Below are positions 9,131 through 17,853 of a DNA stretch of 64,000 nucleotides, piece by piece. This DNA comes from Blautia sp. SC05B48. Lineage in GTDB: Bacteria; Bacillota; Clostridia; Lachnospirales; Lachnospiraceae. A program made the translations under genes and the position numbers. Within the stretch, counting starts at the first letter, position 1. Every line of letters begins with the position of its first letter. A model generated the notes under the pieces. That model made no database searches, was not told where the DNA came from, and was given only the letters and a program-made list of their open reading frames with translations. The stretch spans positions 1,177,001-1,241,000 of the forward strand of contig NZ_CP040518.1 in the NCBI RefSeq assembly GCF_005848555.1, given 5' to 3'.

Positions 9131-9861
9131 TTATCTTACCGTACCCTTACGGACGGGTCTGGTCGCTTCCGGTGTATTTCCCTGTTCCTGCATTTTCTTT
9201 ATGGCAGCATTCCCTCTTGCCATCATCCTTCGGATATCCGTCCGGGAAACATTCCATGTCCTTATTTTCTGAGGAGCTTTCCTTACCTGCTCGGATAAAT
9301 GGCATTCACAGAGTTTCGGATATACCACCATTGCTTCCGGTAATTCTAGCGGATACTCGATCATGGGATGGTACACAATATCCCGGATCACCTGCTCATA
9401 ACATTCCATCTGCATTCTTGCCGTACTGTCCTGATAGATATTTTTCCCTTTCATGGCACTGTAGACCTGCGATGAGATGTATCCCAACGCTTCAAAACTA
9501 CAGTACCCATACGGAGTCACGCCGGAAAGGGAATCCGGATCTTTTAAGGCATTCAGATAAACTTCTTTTCCCTGGGCGATCAGCCACATCCGAAAATCGG
9601 AAAAACTGTCATCACTGCACCCTGCTTCCATCATAATACCTGCCGCTGTCCATAAGCCGTACTTATAAGCCGCATCCCGGTAACTGTAAACAAGATTGTG
9701 GAATTGGAGGACATCCTCCGGTGTCATGGTGTCATATAGAAGAGCTGCTGCTTGATCCACACTGCCGAAGCATCCAGATCGGTGCCGCACACTTCCTTTG
9801 CTTTTTCAATCAGATTCCAGAATTGATCCTTGCTCATTCCACTTCTTTTTGTTTCTTCCAT
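9131..9861 (-). pseudogene. DUF4240 protein gene, frameshifted by an 8-bp tandem duplication
   Basis: Read from the ATG at 9861 (after AAGGGGAGAGAACAG) the frame gives METKRS-like start, FWNLIEKAKEVCG and WIKQQLFYMTP, then hits a stop. The rest of the family sequence (VYSYRDAAYKYGLWTAAGIMMEAGCSDDSFSDFRMWLIAQG and onward to 9131) is in another frame. At 9720-9735 the 8-mer GGTGTCAT occurs twice in tandem; removing one copy joins the two parts in frame as KQQLFYMTPEDVLQFHN. The repaired protein would have about 240 residues. DUF4240 function is unknown. The frameshift is either a real inactivation, a reversible slip, or a sequencing error. Confidence 0.8.
9720..9735. repeat. 8-bp tandem duplication (GGTGTCAT x2)
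   Basis: Two adjacent copies of GGTGTCAT (9720-9727, 9728-9735). Eight is not a multiple of three, so the duplication breaks the DUF4240 reading frame; one copy restores it. It is typical of replication slippage. Confidence 0.9.
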
Positions 9862-10386
9862 CTGTTCTCTCCCCTTGATGTGACGTTAATACCACAAGAA
9901 TACGGCTGTAGTCTCCTACAGCCGCATGGTATCTGATATCAACGACACACTTCTTCATTGATTTCTTTTTTATCTTGCTGTTCCGCATTTGACCTCGCAC
10001 CCCCGGAACTATCCCTGTATTTCTTCTGGGAAAGGGGACACTACAGGCGGGCGGCTGGCCTGCCGCCGCTCACAGATGTCCTGGGGGTCTTTCTGATTAC
10101 AACCCGGAGTCCATCTTCCGCTCTCTGGCTGGTAACGTGTATCATTATCCCCCATCCGTGATCCTGGCGAAAGGCTGCCACCGCCTTATTCACAGCTATG
10201 CTTTCTCGCTCCAAGTCTAAGAATCTTTACCCTATACTTAATCATGGCGCTCATACTGTCACGCTTCTACGGTTGGGAACGTACCTGTAGTGCCGATATT
10301 CACTTGCCAAAGAACAGCCGAGGGATGTCCCTCTGCTTACTAGCCGATGGCAGTGTATTTTTTTATTCACTTCACAAAAAAATATT
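9862..10386. other. 525-bp interval without a firm gene; several hairpins
   Basis: No convincing long gene. Hairpins seen: CGGCTGTAG-TCTC-CTACAGCCG at 9903-9924 (9-bp perfect stem), GGCGGC-N6-GCCGCC at 10050-10067, GAGGGA-TG-TCCCTC at 10320-10333. None is followed by a clear U-run on the minus strand. The interval may be a structured leader of the DUF4240 gene, hold a small RNA, or contain the short frame described at 10041-10214. Confidence 0.5.
10041..10214 (-). CDS. possible small protein, 57 residues, no ATG
   Basis: A stop-free stretch on the minus strand from a TTG at 10214 (or a GTG at 10193) to the TAG at 10041-10043 encodes a plausible sequence (AVNKAVAAFRQDHGWGIMIH, then a basic C-terminus ending RPAARL). 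Amino-acid composition looks protein-like, but the ribosome binding site is poor and no family is recognised. It lies between the DUF3846 gene and the broken DUF4240 gene in the same orientation. Low confidence. Confidence 0.3.
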   Translation of the reverse strand: MERESIAVNKAVAAFRQDHGWGIMIHVTSQRAEDGLRVVIRKTPRTSVSGGRPAARL

Positions 10387-10881
10387 TTATCTTGCAGCCC
10401 CGGATCTGTTTTTCTTCTTTGCCGGATTCTTTTGTTTTGCATCGTTCTTCCGGCTTTCTTTCTGTTCTTTTTCTTCTTCCGGCGGCATCTTCATCACATG
10501 GAGTTCTCCGTTAAACAGAGTAAAAATTTCCGGTGACTGGTATTTTTCTTTAAACTTTTCAATCTGTTCCGGTGTCAGCGAAGTAAAATCATCTTCTGTC
10601 AGCCCTACTACAAGGAAAGTCCCGGCTATCGCATCATAGACCTGTCCATGATCATCATATAACGCCCGGTTCAGTGGCAATCCCTCAAATTTTCCATTGC
10701 CGTTTAAAAGGATTCCAACTTCATCATCAAACGGATAGGTCATTTCAATGTCACCGCCTACCGCCTGCTGCAGATCCTCCAGCTCATTTGGGATGTGCTT
10801 GACATAGGGGGCCTTCATCGGCTCGACTACCAGTACCGTCATCATTTCTTCCTGCATTTCGGACACTTCTTTCTCATCCAT
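10387..10881 (-). CDS. DUF3846 domain protein
   Basis: A 164-residue acidic protein. The central part (about residues 15-115: VLVVEPMKAPYVKHIPNELEDLQQAVGGDIE, LPLNRALYD, AGTFLVVGL) is the DUF3846 fold common on Firmicutes mobile elements. The C-terminal 45 residues are charged and lysine-rich, likely disordered. The start ATG at 10881 has AGGAGGATTGATACG upstream. It follows the sigma-like gene by 56 bp and is probably cotranscribed. Function unknown. Confidence 0.8.
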   Translation of the reverse strand: MDEKEVSEMQEEMMTVLVVEPMKAPYVKHIPNELEDLQQAVGGDIEMTYPFDDEVGILLNGNGKFEGLPLNRALYDDHGQVYDAIAGTFLVVGLTEDDFTSLTPEQIEKFKEKYQSPEIFTLFNGELHVMKMPPEEEKEQKESRKNDAKQKNPAKKKNRSGAAR

Positions 10882-10937
10882 CGTATCAATCCTCCTGTCT
10901 GTTCGTTCTAATAGTCAGCCGATGAGAACCTTTTGTT

Positions 10938-11378
10938 TTATTCAAATTTCATGGACTTTTTGATCTTTTCCCTTAATCTCCGCAGTCTTGTATAAACCGT
11001 CTGCTCCGGCAGTTCCATGTGATGACTGATCTCTTTTGGTGCATATCCCATCATCTTCAGGACAATCATCTGAAGAGTTTTCTTATCAGTTGATAACAGA
11101 ATCTGAAGCAGTTCTTCGTTCTCCACGGTATCCAGCAGGGCTTCTACGCTCTCCGGCTGGGACTCTTTGGTTTCTTTTTCTTCCAGGAGCAGTTCCATAC
11201 AGTCCAGAAGCGAGGTCTGGTGTTCCCGGAATCTCCGCTCTGCATTGAAATCGTCCCAGTCATACTCCCGAAGCTTCTGGATCGTCTCTTCATCCACGCC
11301 CTGTTCACGCAGGATCTTCTCTTCCTCTGCTTTCCACTGGTTCCATCTATATTCTTCTTTTGCTTTATTGTAAGCCAC
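10938..11378 (-). CDS. sigma-70 region 4-like regulator
   Basis: A 146-residue protein starting at a GTG (11378) behind GGAGGAAAACATAA. The N-terminal 90 residues are highly charged and helical. The C-terminal 50 (LQMIVLKMMGYAPKEISHHMELPEQTVYTRLRRLREKI) are a sigma region 4 helix-turn-helix. It has no region 2, so it is not a complete sigma factor and may act as an activator or a split sigma, as small ORF7-like proteins of Tn916-type elements do. Its promoter region (11501-11585) carries an activator-type repeat pair and a palindrome over the -10. The 5' part of this gene is duplicated, truncated, at 21860-22112. Confidence 0.8.
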   Translation of the reverse strand: MAYNKAKEEYRWNQWKAEEEKILREQGVDEETIQKLREYDWDDFNAERRFREHQTSLLDCMELLLEEKETKESQPESVEALLDTVENEELLQILLSTDKKTLQMIVLKMMGYAPKEISHHMELPEQTVYTRLRRLREKIKKSMKFE

Positions 11379-11500
11379 TTATGTTTTCCTCCGATCTGAA
11401 TTTTTGCGAAATCAAATCGGAGTGTGGCGGTGCTCTGGTCCGTTCTTCCTGTCTACAGGAATGTCCGGCATTTCTGCTGTCTCCCTGCAAACACGGATCT

Positions 11501-11526
11501 CCTTTGTAATCATATCTTTACAAAGG
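11501..11526 (-). promoter_or_regulatory. -10 box inside a 9-bp inverted repeat, sigma-like gene promoter
   Basis: On the minus strand TATGAT (11509-11514) forms a good -10, with no clear -35. It is enclosed by CCTTTGTAA (11501-11509) and TTACAAAGG (11518-11526), a 9-bp inverted repeat with an 8-bp spacer: an operator-like position where a bound protein would block the promoter. Confidence 0.55.
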
Positions 11527-11545
11527 CACAGTGTATCGGATGCAC

Positions 11546-11585
11546 CTGTCAGTTAACGGTCAGGAAACTGTCAATTGACGGTCAG
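11546..11585 (-). promoter_or_regulatory. 22-bp-period direct repeats, likely OmpR-type activator site
   Basis: CTGTCAGTTAACGGTCAG (11546-11563) and CTGTCAATTGACGGTCAG (11568-11585) match at 16 of 18 positions and start 22 bp apart, two helical turns. They lie about 44-83 bp upstream of the predicted start of the sigma-like gene transcript. This is the layout bound by OmpR/PhoB-type dimers. The adjacent gene (11651-12370) encodes exactly such a winged-helix protein. Repeats seen; binding inferred. Confidence 0.6.
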
Positions 11586-11650
11586 TTTTTATCACCTTCT
11601 TTCCAGAATAAATAAAATAAGACGAATAATCTTTTTACGGATCATTCGCC

Positions 11651-12370
11651 TTACTGTTGTTCGTTTTCTTTATTCAATTCAAATTTGTAACCTATATCCC
11701 TGACACTGACGATACAATTCCCAGCACCATCTTCAACAACATTCAGCTTTTTTCTCAGTCGCTTTACCAGACACCAGATGATATTTTTAATATCACCAAC
11801 AGGATAATCTTTCCAGACAAGCTGGTAAATCTGTTCAAACGTGTATACTCTCATCGTTGTCGCTGCTAATAAGTATAAAAAATTATATTCTTGTCGTGTT
11901 AAATGTAACGCTACATCATTCCAAAATACTTTATGTTTCTTATGATCCATTACAAGTTTTCCCTTATCAATCATCGTTTCGGATTGCTTTTGAGTTATTT
12001 TTTGTTTATTATTTCGTCGTGACAATGAAAAAATCTGCAGATCTACTTCTTCTGTAGTGCTATTTATATCCATTACACAGTCTGCACCAGCGTATATTAA
12101 TTCTTTTTTCCATGACATACACAATAAAGAAGAAGTATCCGTCAAAATAATAATTGGTATCTGCGTTATCTTTCTAATAGCAGATATAATATTACTTATG
12201 TTCTCTTTATAAAGGATCACTCCTATTATAAGCACATCATAAGAAAATAAACTCAAATTATGCAGTAAAATTTGTAGATTTTCTGCATAATCTGAGTTTA
12301 TCTCATTGAATAGTTTTCGATATGATTGATTGTCAAAATATGCTAATATCTTGTATTTTGTGTCTTTCAT
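11651..12370 (-). CDS. orphan OmpR-type response regulator, copy 1
   Basis: 239 residues. The N-terminal 120 resemble a receiver domain but the usual phosphorylated Asp position reads DVLIIGVILYK, so it appears not to be phosphorylated. The C-terminal 100 are a Trans_Reg_C winged helix (LHLTRQEYNFLYLLAA, VWKDYPVGDIKNIIWCLVKRLRKKL, VRDIGYKF). No histidine kinase is nearby. It lies directly upstream of the sigma-like gene, whose promoter has 22-bp-spaced direct repeats, so it probably activates that gene and through it the element. A near-identical copy is at 22385-23104. The ribosome binding site is weak. Confidence 0.8.
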   Translation of the reverse strand: MKDTKYKILAYFDNQSYRKLFNEINSDYAENLQILLHNLSLFSYDVLIIGVILYKENISNIISAIRKITQIPIIILTDTSSLLCMSWKKELIYAGADCVMDINSTTEEVDLQIFSLSRRNNKQKITQKQSETMIDKGKLVMDHKKHKVFWNDVALHLTRQEYNFLYLLAATTMRVYTFEQIYQLVWKDYPVGDIKNIIWCLVKRLRKKLNVVEDGAGNCIVSVRDIGYKFELNKENEQQ

Positions 12371-12400
12371 ATTTAATCTATTTTAGCAAAGCAACATTTT

Positions 12401-12817
12401 CTATTTCTTCACAGGAAAATTATCAAATGTATTGTCAATTTTTTGTGCAGCAATCCCTCTCATCGCATGCTCTTTCAGTTTTTGAAAACTTTCATCACTG
12501 ACTGCATGTTCCATGCGACAAGCATCAACTTCTGCAGTTTGTGGATTAACTCCAACGGCTATAAGTTGATAGGTAAAAAAGCAATGGCGTTCGTAAATTT
12601 TTTCAGCCACATCCCGGCCAAGGTCGGTCAGGTGTATATAATGGTTTTCGTCTGTTGTCAAAAAACCGCCCTCTCGTAAAGTTCCTACTGCGTAACATAC
12701 GCTGGGTTTTGAAACCTCCATGTACCGAGCAACATCCACGGAACGCACCATACCGAGCTTCTTTTGAAGTATAAGCACGGCCTCCAAATAATCCTCTCCG
12801 GCAGTATGAAGTTTCAT
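12401..12817 (-). CDS. DtxR/MntR-family metal-dependent repressor
   Basis: 138 residues. The N-terminal winged helix (GEDYLEAVLILQKKLGMVRSVDVARYMEVSKPSVCYAVGTLREGGFL) and the dimerisation/metal region with E-R-H...C-R-M-E-H (YERHCFFTYQL, DACRMEHAVSDESFQKL) are those of the short DtxR group that senses Fe2+ or Mn2+. It has no SH3-like third domain. It is the last gene of transporter operon 1, 18 bp after the second ABC gene. It is the only intact metalloregulator in the two cassettes; a 3' remnant of a second copy lies at 23105-23220. Likely targets are the TTA(G/A)-N6-CTAA dyads at the cassette promoters. An iron-responsive DtxR gene also heads the equibactin locus of Streptococcus equi, from memory. 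Confidence 0.8.
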   Translation of the reverse strand: MKLHTAGEDYLEAVLILQKKLGMVRSVDVARYMEVSKPSVCYAVGTLREGGFLTTDENHYIHLTDLGRDVAEKIYERHCFFTYQLIAVGVNPQTAEVDACRMEHAVSDESFQKLKEHAMRGIAAQKIDNTFDNFPVKK

Positions 12818-12835
12818 AGGCAGCTCCTTTCGTCA

Positions 12836-14584
12836 TTAAGCAAGACTCCAGCCAGCCGCACTCTTTCGGATATTGACAAAATCCTGATAGATACCAGACT
12901 GTTTCAAAAGTTCCTCATGGGTTCCTTGCTGTGCAATCTGGCCGTTGTCTATAACTAAAATCTGATCGGCGTTCTGGATGGTATTTAGGCGGTGAGCGAT
13001 TACAAGCAGGGTCTTTCCCTTCACCAATTCGGAAATAGCCTCCTGAATATAGCTTTCATTGTCCGTATCTACACTTGCGGTAGCTTCATCCAAAATGACA
13101 ATAGGCGCGTCTTTCAGAATACAGCGGGCAATCGAAATACGCTGTTTTTCGCCGCCGGAAAGTGTTGCACCGCCCTCACCAACCACCGTCTGGAATCCGT
13201 CGGGCAAAGCCATAATGAAATCATAGCAGCGGGCTTTTCTGGCCGCCTCATAAACTTCTTCTTCCGTGGCATCCGGCTTTCCCATGATGATATTGTTGTA
13301 AATAGTGTCCTGAAACAGATACACGCGCTGGAATACCATGCTGATCTGATCCATCAATTCCGACAGAGGTACATTGCGAATATCCACGCCCCTTATCGTC
13401 ACATTGCCGGATTTTACATCCCAAAGTCGCGCCAGCAAGTTTGCAATGGTGGACTTACCGCTACCGGACGGTCCAACCAGCGCTGTCATAGAATTTTTCT
13501 TCATGGCAAAACTGATATGATGCAGAACCTCTTTATCCTGATAAGCAAATGTAACATCGTTGAGCAGGACTTCCGGCTGTCCCGGCTGTGCCTGAGCCGG
13601 AATATGCTGCTTGCCGTTGTCGGAAAGTTCCGGTTCATCCAATACCGCTTCAATACGATCAAGGGCAGCGTTCATAACGGTTAGTCTGGATGCTTCTCCA
13701 TAGAGAGCCTTCAACGGGCCAAAAAGATCAAATACAAATAGCAGAACACCCAACACATAAGCCAAAGAAAGCGCACCGCTCTGTTCCAACACAATAGACA
13801 GGCCGAAAATTGCCGCAATACCAATACCGTAAAGGATATTCAGCCCCATTGTCCACGGGGTCATTTTTCGTTCAAAGTCAAGCGATGTATTTCTGGAACG
13901 CTTGAAATTGCCGGACAGTTCTTCGGATTTTTCTCCAAGCAGGTTATAGCTCTTAATAACACCAATGCCCTCCACAAAAGACAGCACCGCATCGGTCAGC
14001 CGTTCACTCTGCTCCTGACGGCCTGCTGCTTCTCGTAGGGAAACTTTGTTCATTCCCTTAGATACCAGCCATGCTAAAATAGTAACTATCGCAGCGATCA
14101 AGCCAAGCTGCCAATTCAGATAAAACATGAACGCCAGCAAAACCAGCGAGGACAGCAGATAGCTCATCATGTTTCCCAGCGTACTCATAGCGACTTCTTC
14201 AATGAACACCATGTCGGTACTGAGGACAGAACTGATCTTGCCAATATTGCCGGAAGTGAAATATCCCATCGGAAGTTTCCGCAGATGGCCGCCCAATTCG
14301 ATACGCTTGTCAGCGAACATCAAATATCCCGCTGCACTTTGCAGGCTGTCACTAAGATAATGGACGAGCATCTGAACCAGCACAATAGCGGCAAGACCAA
14401 GTCCCACATAAAGGCAAGTCTGCCCGGTAATGGTCTTGTTTGCAAATCCACTCAAAACCACAAAGGCCAGAAAAATCGGCATTTTGGACAGAATGGATTC
14501 CAGAAACGCACAAACAAATGCGCCCTGAATACGGCTCTTATAACGGCCGGAAAGTTTCAATATTCTTGAAAACAAAGCAAACAT
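12836..14584 (-). CDS. ABC transporter, fused membrane and ATPase domains (YbtQ/IrtB-like), cassette 1
   Basis: 582 residues. A six-helix transmembrane domain of exporter fold (about 15-310) is followed by an ATPase domain with Walker A GPSGSGKST, signature LSGGEKQRIS, Walker B IVILDEATASVD and AHRL. It starts directly after the stop of its partner gene with GGAGGGGAAATAA before the ATG, so the two form a heterodimer. Pairs of this type (YbtPQ, IrtAB) are exporter-fold proteins that import ferric siderophores. The company of a DtxR regulator and an AraC regulator supports iron or metal uptake here. Multidrug export is the alternative. Confidence 0.75.
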   Translation of the reverse strand: MFALFSRILKLSGRYKSRIQGAFVCAFLESILSKMPIFLAFVVLSGFANKTITGQTCLYVGLGLAAIVLVQMLVHYLSDSLQSAAGYLMFADKRIELGGHLRKLPMGYFTSGNIGKISSVLSTDMVFIEEVAMSTLGNMMSYLLSSLVLLAFMFYLNWQLGLIAAIVTILAWLVSKGMNKVSLREAAGRQEQSERLTDAVLSFVEGIGVIKSYNLLGEKSEELSGNFKRSRNTSLDFERKMTPWTMGLNILYGIGIAAIFGLSIVLEQSGALSLAYVLGVLLFVFDLFGPLKALYGEASRLTVMNAALDRIEAVLDEPELSDNGKQHIPAQAQPGQPEVLLNDVTFAYQDKEVLHHISFAMKKNSMTALVGPSGSGKSTIANLLARLWDVKSGNVTIRGVDIRNVPLSELMDQISMVFQRVYLFQDTIYNNIIMGKPDATEEEVYEAARKARCYDFIMALPDGFQTVVGEGGATLSGGEKQRISIARCILKDAPIVILDEATASVDTDNESYIQEAISELVKGKTLLVIAHRLNTIQNADQILVIDNGQIAQQGTHEELLKQSGIYQDFVNIRKSAAGWSLA

Positions 14585-16369
14585 TTATTTCCCCTCCTTT
14601 GCAGTGTGTACTTTCCACTCGGCGCTGTCTTGTGCCGCTTTCCACAACTTTTGATATTCAGGGCAGGACTGGATCAGCTCTTGATGTCTGCCCGTTGCAA
14701 CCAGTTTTCCGTGATCCATAACACAAATCTGATCTGCGTTCATAATGGCTGGTAATTTGTGTGCAATAACCACAAGGGTCTTACCTTTTACAAGCTCTGC
14801 AATAGCGGCCTCCATCTTTTCTTCGTTTTCAGGATCGGCATAGGCAGTTGCCTCGTCAAGCACCACAATAGGAGCATCCTTTAAGATTGCCCTTGCCAGA
14901 GAAATACGCTGGCGCTGACCGCCGGAGAGCATTTTTCCTGCATCACCAGCCATCGAATGAATACCCTGCGGAAGTTTCTCAAGGAACTCCATACACTGAG
15001 CTTTCTTTGCGGCCTCCACCACTTCTTCATCCGTTGCGTTCAGCCGACCAAGCCGAATGTTTTCGAGCAGAGAGGTATTGAACAGGTATTGATCCTGTGC
15101 CACATAGGAGATACGGCTGTTGAGTGCTTCAAGACTCATATCGCATAGTTTCTGCCCACCGATGGAAATACTGCCTTTCTGTGGGTCATAATAGTGAATC
15201 AGCAGTTTCGCTAATGTACTCTTGCCGGAGCCAGATTCACCAACAAGGGCTGTTTTCTGTCCAGCTTTTGCCGTAAAGGAAATGTCATGGAGAACTTCAT
15301 CCTCAATTACAACAGGCTTTCCATCCGGGCCGGGCTGTGTGGCCTGATAAGCGAAAGAAACATGGTCATAAGTAATGGTGTCATCTTTCCCGTGGAACGC
15401 ATCTTCTGTCTGCTGGAGCTCCGGCGCATCCAACACCTGCTCCAATGCAGAAATTTTATAGTTAAGCTGGGGCATGGTAGGCAGGAAACCGAGAGATTTC
15501 AGCAGCGGCATACCAATACTTAAAGAAAGACACAGTACCAAGATCAAATTAGGCAGAGTAGACCAGCCAGAGAGAACGAACCATGCGCCAACAGGCAAAG
15601 TCAGAATAATGGTGCATGGAAGCAGACTGCTGTAAATTGCCATCCACGGCCACGCCGCCTTGTACCACGCCAGAGTATAGTCCCGATAATCTGATACATC
15701 TTTGCGGAACCGCTCATAGGAATCTGCGTCCTTATTGAATACCTTGACAACTTCCATACCGTTAATGTACTCAATAATGGTATTGTTCATCTTTTGTCCG
15801 GCCATGTAGTAAGGCCCCATTTTCTTCATGCCAACGGAATACATCGTCATCATGGCAATCAGACTGATCGGAATGGATGCCAGCGACAGAAGCGCCAATT
15901 TCCAATCCACAAAGAACATTGCCACATAAACCGCAATAGGGATCATCAGGTTTGCAATTCCCTCCGGCATAGAGTGAGCTAGCAAAACTTCCAGACTGTC
16001 TACATCATCCACGAACAGCTTTTTGACTGTGCCGGTGCCTTTATCCTGAATGACACCGAGGGGCAGCTTTTCAAACCGTTTTTGAAGTGCCGTCCGCAGA
16101 CGGAGCAGCGTGTCGTAAGCGGCTTTGTGAGAAAGATTCAGCCCCCAGCCATAGAAAAGGGCTTGCAGCACCAGACACGCCAAGACAAGAACCACGCGCA
16201 AAATGATAAAGGATGCTTCAATAGATTCACCCATGACCAGCGGCGCGATCACCTGATAAGCCAGCACAAAGGGCAAGACACCCATCAGGACGCTGACCAG
16301 CACGATGGCCGTTGCTGCATAAAGCCCCTTCTTATGAGGCCCTGCATACTCAAATACTTTTTGAAACAT
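14585..16369 (-). CDS. ABC transporter, fused membrane and ATPase domains (YbtP/IrtA-like), cassette 1
   Basis: 594 residues with the same plan as its downstream partner: six transmembrane helices (about 15-310) and an ATPase with GESGSGKST, LSGGQRQRIS, IVVLDEATAYADPENE and AHKL. The ATG at 16369 follows TAGGAGGTTGGAATT. It sits 15 bp after the ECF ATPase gene. The Walker B tail ATAYADPENE differs from the partner's ATASVDTDNE, typical of two non-equivalent nucleotide sites in a heterodimer. No siderophore-interacting domain is fused, unlike mycobacterial IrtA. Confidence 0.75.
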   Translation of the reverse strand: MFQKVFEYAGPHKKGLYAATAIVLVSVLMGVLPFVLAYQVIAPLVMGESIEASFIILRVVLVLACLVLQALFYGWGLNLSHKAAYDTLLRLRTALQKRFEKLPLGVIQDKGTGTVKKLFVDDVDSLEVLLAHSMPEGIANLMIPIAVYVAMFFVDWKLALLSLASIPISLIAMMTMYSVGMKKMGPYYMAGQKMNNTIIEYINGMEVVKVFNKDADSYERFRKDVSDYRDYTLAWYKAAWPWMAIYSSLLPCTIILTLPVGAWFVLSGWSTLPNLILVLCLSLSIGMPLLKSLGFLPTMPQLNYKISALEQVLDAPELQQTEDAFHGKDDTITYDHVSFAYQATQPGPDGKPVVIEDEVLHDISFTAKAGQKTALVGESGSGKSTLAKLLIHYYDPQKGSISIGGQKLCDMSLEALNSRISYVAQDQYLFNTSLLENIRLGRLNATDEEVVEAAKKAQCMEFLEKLPQGIHSMAGDAGKMLSGGQRQRISLARAILKDAPIVVLDEATAYADPENEEKMEAAIAELVKGKTLVVIAHKLPAIMNADQICVMDHGKLVATGRHQELIQSCPEYQKLWKAAQDSAEWKVHTAKEGK

Positions 16370-16384
16370 AATTCCAACCTCCTA

Positions 16385-17851
16385 TCAGGTAAAATATTTT
16401 TCGGACAGCGTTTTCAAAATTTCTGGTGAAAGCCTTTGATTTTGAATAGCCCCGTCATCATCCAACTGAACCACCTCCGTACAGGTACGGACAATAAACT
16501 CAAAATCGTGGGACACCACAAACACGATCACACCAGAGCCTGAAAGCTGTTCGATCAGTTTGCTGACACGCACCATAGAATCATAGTCCAAACCACTGGT
16601 AGGCTCGTCAAAGTAGATTACCGGGCTGCCCTTTACGATTGCCGCACCGATAGTAACCCGTTGCTTTTGACCTCCTGAAAGGGATGCCGGATGCCGTTCC
16701 CGGTAATCTGATAGTTCCAGTGCTTTCAGTGTTTCATCCACTTTTTCTTTGCAATCGTCCCTCATTCCAAGGGATAGTTCTTCCTCCACGCTGCTGGCAA
16801 AAAGCTGATAATCCGTATCTTGCATGACAAGATAGGAAAGTGACCGCCGCTGGCGTGGTGTAAGTTTTTTTCCGTCAAAGCAGACCTCGCCGCGCTGCTG
16901 CTTTAGCAGACCCGTTAAAATAGATAAGAGGGTTGTTTTTCCAGCTCCGTTATGGCCCAGAATACCGATCACATCTCCTGCATGAGCTTCAAAGCTGACA
17001 TTTTGAAAAATATCCGGCCCCTTCTTGTAGGCAAAGCCTAAATTGTGAACATTCAGCCGATGTGTCTCATCCTTTGTGTGCGGCTTTTCCTGATAATGTT
17101 CTGCATCGCGTTCCGGGTATGCTGTCCGCAGGCCATAAGAAATTCGTGTTTCTTCAGGCAGAGAGCAAAACTGTTCCCTTTTGAACTCATGCTCAATTTT
17201 TCCATTCTGAATCAGAAAGGCTCGGTCAATCAGATCGCGCAAATAATAAAAACGATGCTCTACCACAAAAATGGTGTATCCAGCGTGTTTCAGTTTTCCC
17301 ATAATTTCTGCCAGCCGTTTGGTAGCGGCATAGTCCAGATTGGCCGATGGTTCATCAAAAATATATACTTTTGGCCCCAGCGCATAGACAGAACCGATTG
17401 CGATCTGTTGTTTTTCCCCGCTGGATAAAGCAAAGATACTTCTGTTTAAGTAATCTACCAATTCCAACTCTTTCGCCGCTTTTGCAATACGGTCAATCGT
17501 TTCCTCGCGGGGCAGTCCGAGGTTTTCGCAGCCGAAAGCCAATTCTCGCGTGGTATCCGTCATAAAGAACTGAGAACGTGGATCTTGGAATACCGTTCCA
17601 ACCTGTCCTGCCAATTCAGACGGCTTCATTTCCAGCAGCGAATGGCCATCCATAAGCAGATCGCCTTGGATTTCTCCGGGATAAAAGTGCGGAATCAGAC
17701 CATTAAGCGAGCGGATCAGGGTTGTTTTGCCGCAGCCGCTTCGCCCAGTCAAAAGAATAAATTCTCCTGTCTGTACGGTCATATCAATGCCACGGAGGGT
17801 AAAGTCTTTGCTTTCTTCATAACGAAAGCTAAAATTCTGAAATGAGATCAT
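16385..17851 (-). CDS. ECF transporter ATPase, tandem fused EcfA-EcfA', cassette 1
   Basis: 488 residues from the ATG at 17851, chosen over 17866 because GGAGGG lies 7 nt upstream and the EcfT stop lies just before it. There are two ABC ATPase halves in one chain: first GRSGCGKTT, LSSGEKQQ, VYIFDEPSANLD; second GHNGAGKTT, LSGGQKQR, VIYFDEPTSGLD. Both catalytic sites look complete. It powers an energy-coupling factor importer together with the EcfT and S-component genes upstream. The usual EcfA is about 280 residues; the fusion gives both subunits at once. Confidence 0.85.
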   Translation of the reverse strand: MISFQNFSFRYEESKDFTLRGIDMTVQTGEFILLTGRSGCGKTTLIRSLNGLIPHFYPGEIQGDLLMDGHSLLEMKPSELAGQVGTVFQDPRSQFFMTDTTRELAFGCENLGLPREETIDRIAKAAKELELVDYLNRSIFALSSGEKQQIAIGSVYALGPKVYIFDEPSANLDYAATKRLAEIMGKLKHAGYTIFVVEHRFYYLRDLIDRAFLIQNGKIEHEFKREQFCSLPEETRISYGLRTAYPERDAEHYQEKPHTKDETHRLNVHNLGFAYKKGPDIFQNVSFEAHAGDVIGILGHNGAGKTTLLSILTGLLKQQRGEVCFDGKKLTPRQRRSLSYLVMQDTDYQLFASSVEEELSLGMRDDCKEKVDETLKALELSDYRERHPASLSGGQKQRVTIGAAIVKGSPVIYFDEPTSGLDYDSMVRVSKLIEQLSGSGVIVFVVSHDFEFIVRTCTEVVQLDDDGAIQNQRLSPEILKTLSEKYFT

Positions 17852-17853
17852 CG

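Larger units (their letters stand above)
11126..12470. repeat. long direct repeat A, copy 1 (sigma 5' part, regulator, DtxR 3' end)
   Basis: 11126-12370 aligns base for base with 21860-23104, with no net indel over 1245 bp and only scattered substitutions; weaker similarity continues through the 3' end of the DtxR-family gene. Direct orientation. Recombination between the two copies would delete about 10.7 kb and leave an intact single-cargo element. Confidence 0.85.

Noticed and set aside
9806-10000. 64-codon minus-strand frame just before the DUF4240 gene
   Set aside because: It overlaps the true start of the DUF4240 gene in another frame, has a poor ribosome binding site, and part of it is the 9903-9924 hairpin. 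Coding not supported.
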